Below, piece after piece: positions 4,046 through 5,001 of a DNA stretch of 5,001 nt (its first letter is position 1; every line of letters begins with the position of its first letter). The notes under the pieces were generated by a model. The model searched no databases. It was not told the DNA's origin and saw only the letters and a program-made list of their open reading frames with translations. Source of the DNA: Alphaproteobacteria bacterium. Lineage in GTDB: Bacteria; Pseudomonadota; Alphaproteobacteria; JABSOH01; JABAAW01. Location of the stretch: positions 1-5,001 of the forward strand of contig JABAAD010000055.1 of the NCBI GenBank assembly GCA_014238935.1, in the 5' to 3' direction. The translations under genes and the position numbers were made by a program.

Positions 4046-5001
4046 CCGAAGAGAAGACGCGAATCGCCGTTGCGGGGTTGGGAACCGTCGGGGGAAGCTT
4101 GCTCAATCTCTTGCAACAACGAGACAGAATCGAGGTCGTCGCCGTCTCGGCGCGCGAGCGAAAGAAGAAACGAACCTGCAAGACCGAAGGAATCTTGTGG
4201 TACGACGATGCCGTCGATATGGCGCGCGAGGCGGAGGTTGATCTCGTGGTCGAACTCATTGGCGGCGAAGACGGAGTCGCGCTCGAATGTGCACGCGCTG
4301 CGCTGCGGCGAGGAAAAAATCTTGTCACCGCCAACAAAGCGTTGCTCGCGCGACACGGCGCGGAAATCTCGCGCCTTGCCGAAGAGAAGGGGTGCGCCGT
4401 CGGGTGGGAAGCCGCCGTCGCAGCAGCCGTGCCCGTCGTCGCCGCCGTGCGACAAAGCCTGCGCGCCAACAGAACGCAACGCATCACGGGCATCGTCAAT
4501 GGCACTTGCAACTACATCCTCTCCAGACTGGAGACGCACGGCGAAGACTTTGCAACGGCGTTGCGTACAGCTCAGGAGAAAGGTTACGCCGAAGCCGATC
4601 CGCGTGCCGACACGCAAGGCTGCGACTCGGCACAAAAAATCGCGTTGCTCGCAGCCCTCGCCTTTACAACGCCGCCCGCAATCGACGAGGTGTCGGTCGA
4701 AGGCATCGAGCGTATCTCGATCGACGATGTCAACTTCGCCAAACGTCGCGGATACGCCATTCGCCTGCTCGCGCTCGCCGAACGCATCGAGGACAAGCTT
4801 TCTCTACGCGTCCATCCCACCCTCGTGCGACTTGGCAGCAGCTTCGCCTCCGTCAGCGGCGTGCACAACGCCATCCTCTACCAAGGAGACTTTAGCGGAC
4901 AGATCTTTCTCAAAGGACAAGGTGCAGGCGCAGAAGCCACCGCATCAGCTGTGGCAGGAGACATCTTCGACATTGGCAGCGGTAGAAAATCACCCCTGTT
5001 C
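4042..5001 (+). CDS. hom: Homoserine dehydrogenase (C-terminal part beyond window)
   Basis: This enzyme reduces aspartate semialdehyde to homoserine with NAD(P)H, the branch toward threonine, isoleucine and methionine; it is cytoplasmic. In all, 320 residues are visible. The Rossmann motif GLGTVG is at 12-17, and TANKALLA (96-103) is the conserved cofactor-domain segment. GIVNGTCNYIL (150-160) and GYAEADPRAD (181-190) lead into the catalytic core. E184, D195 and K199 have the same relative spacing as catalytic-site residues E208, D219 and K223 of the yeast enzyme. The usual VAGGIP loop reads VAAAVP (126-131) here, with Ala replacing both glycines. Many bacterial homologues have about 430 residues with a C-terminal ACT domain, so roughly 100 residues, including any ACT domain, lie to the right. 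The ATG at 4042 suits the family N-terminus. It is probably co-transcribed with msrP. It is a stand-alone enzyme so far: no aspartokinase domain precedes it. Confidence 0.94.
   Translation, partial: MTEEKTRIAVAGLGTVGGSLLNLLQQRDRIEVVAVSARERKKKRTCKTEGILWYDDAVDMAREAEVDLVVELIGGEDGVALECARAALRRGKNLVTANKALLARHGAEISRLAEEKGCAVGWEAAVAAAVPVVAAVRQSLRANRTQRITGIVNGTCNYILSRLETHGEDFATALRTAQEKGYAEADPRADTQGCDSAQKIALLAALAFTTPPAIDEVSVEGIERISIDDVNFAKRRGYAIRLLALAERIEDKLSLRVHPTLVRLGSSFASVSGVHNAILYQGDFSGQIFLKGQGAGAEATASAVAGDIFDIGSGRKSPLF

Noticed and set aside
3913..4635. Antisense frame of 240 codons across the msrP-hom junction
   Set aside because: It is opposite the conserved msrP C-terminus and the hom cofactor domain and shows no recognisable domain.

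Overview
The window looks like ordinary chromosomal DNA of an alphaproteobacterium. I judge this from the protein families: a MarR-type regulator and an OmpR-type response regulator paired as in the Rhodobacter petP-petR operon, next to an alphaproteobacterial-style IlvE, RecX, MsrP and homoserine dehydrogenase. Base composition by eye is moderately GC-rich and even, and coding density is high. There is no tRNA, rRNA, CRISPR array, insertion sequence or phage gene, and I saw no clear sign of recent transfer.

Layout. Positions 1-1192 hold a leftward two-gene unit: a PetP-like MarR regulator followed, with a 4-base ATGA overlap, by a PetR-like response regulator that runs off the left edge about ten codons before its expected end. 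Positions 1193-1340 are a divergent control region with a 14-base near-palindrome sitting in a plausible promoter for the regulator pair. From 1341 rightward there is a closely packed series: ilvE (1341-2213), recX (2210-2794), a 122-base leader region with two tandem copies of a ribosome-binding-site-plus-ATG unit (2795-2916), msrP (2917-4011) and hom (4042 to the right edge, C-terminal part missing).

How the genes fit together. ilvE and hom both serve amino-acid biosynthesis (branched-chain transamination; the aspartate pathway to threonine, methionine and isoleucine). recX encodes a modulator of RecA. msrP encodes the periplasmic molybdopterin enzyme that repairs oxidised methionine in envelope proteins. 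The grouping looks more like co-transcribed housekeeping genes than one pathway.

The points most worth a second look concern translation and small ORFs, not a new enzyme system. recX has no usable ATG, GTG or TTG at its homology-supported N-terminus and seems to start at a CTG overlapping the ilvE stop, with a good Shine-Dalgarno. The recX-msrP gap has a duplicated start unit and a possible methionine-rich 24-residue leader peptide ending in a GTGA overlap. Tiny frames link almost every junction by NTGA overlaps. msrP has no adjacent msrQ and may be a Tat lipoprotein. I do not see a convincing previously undescribed multi-gene system here.
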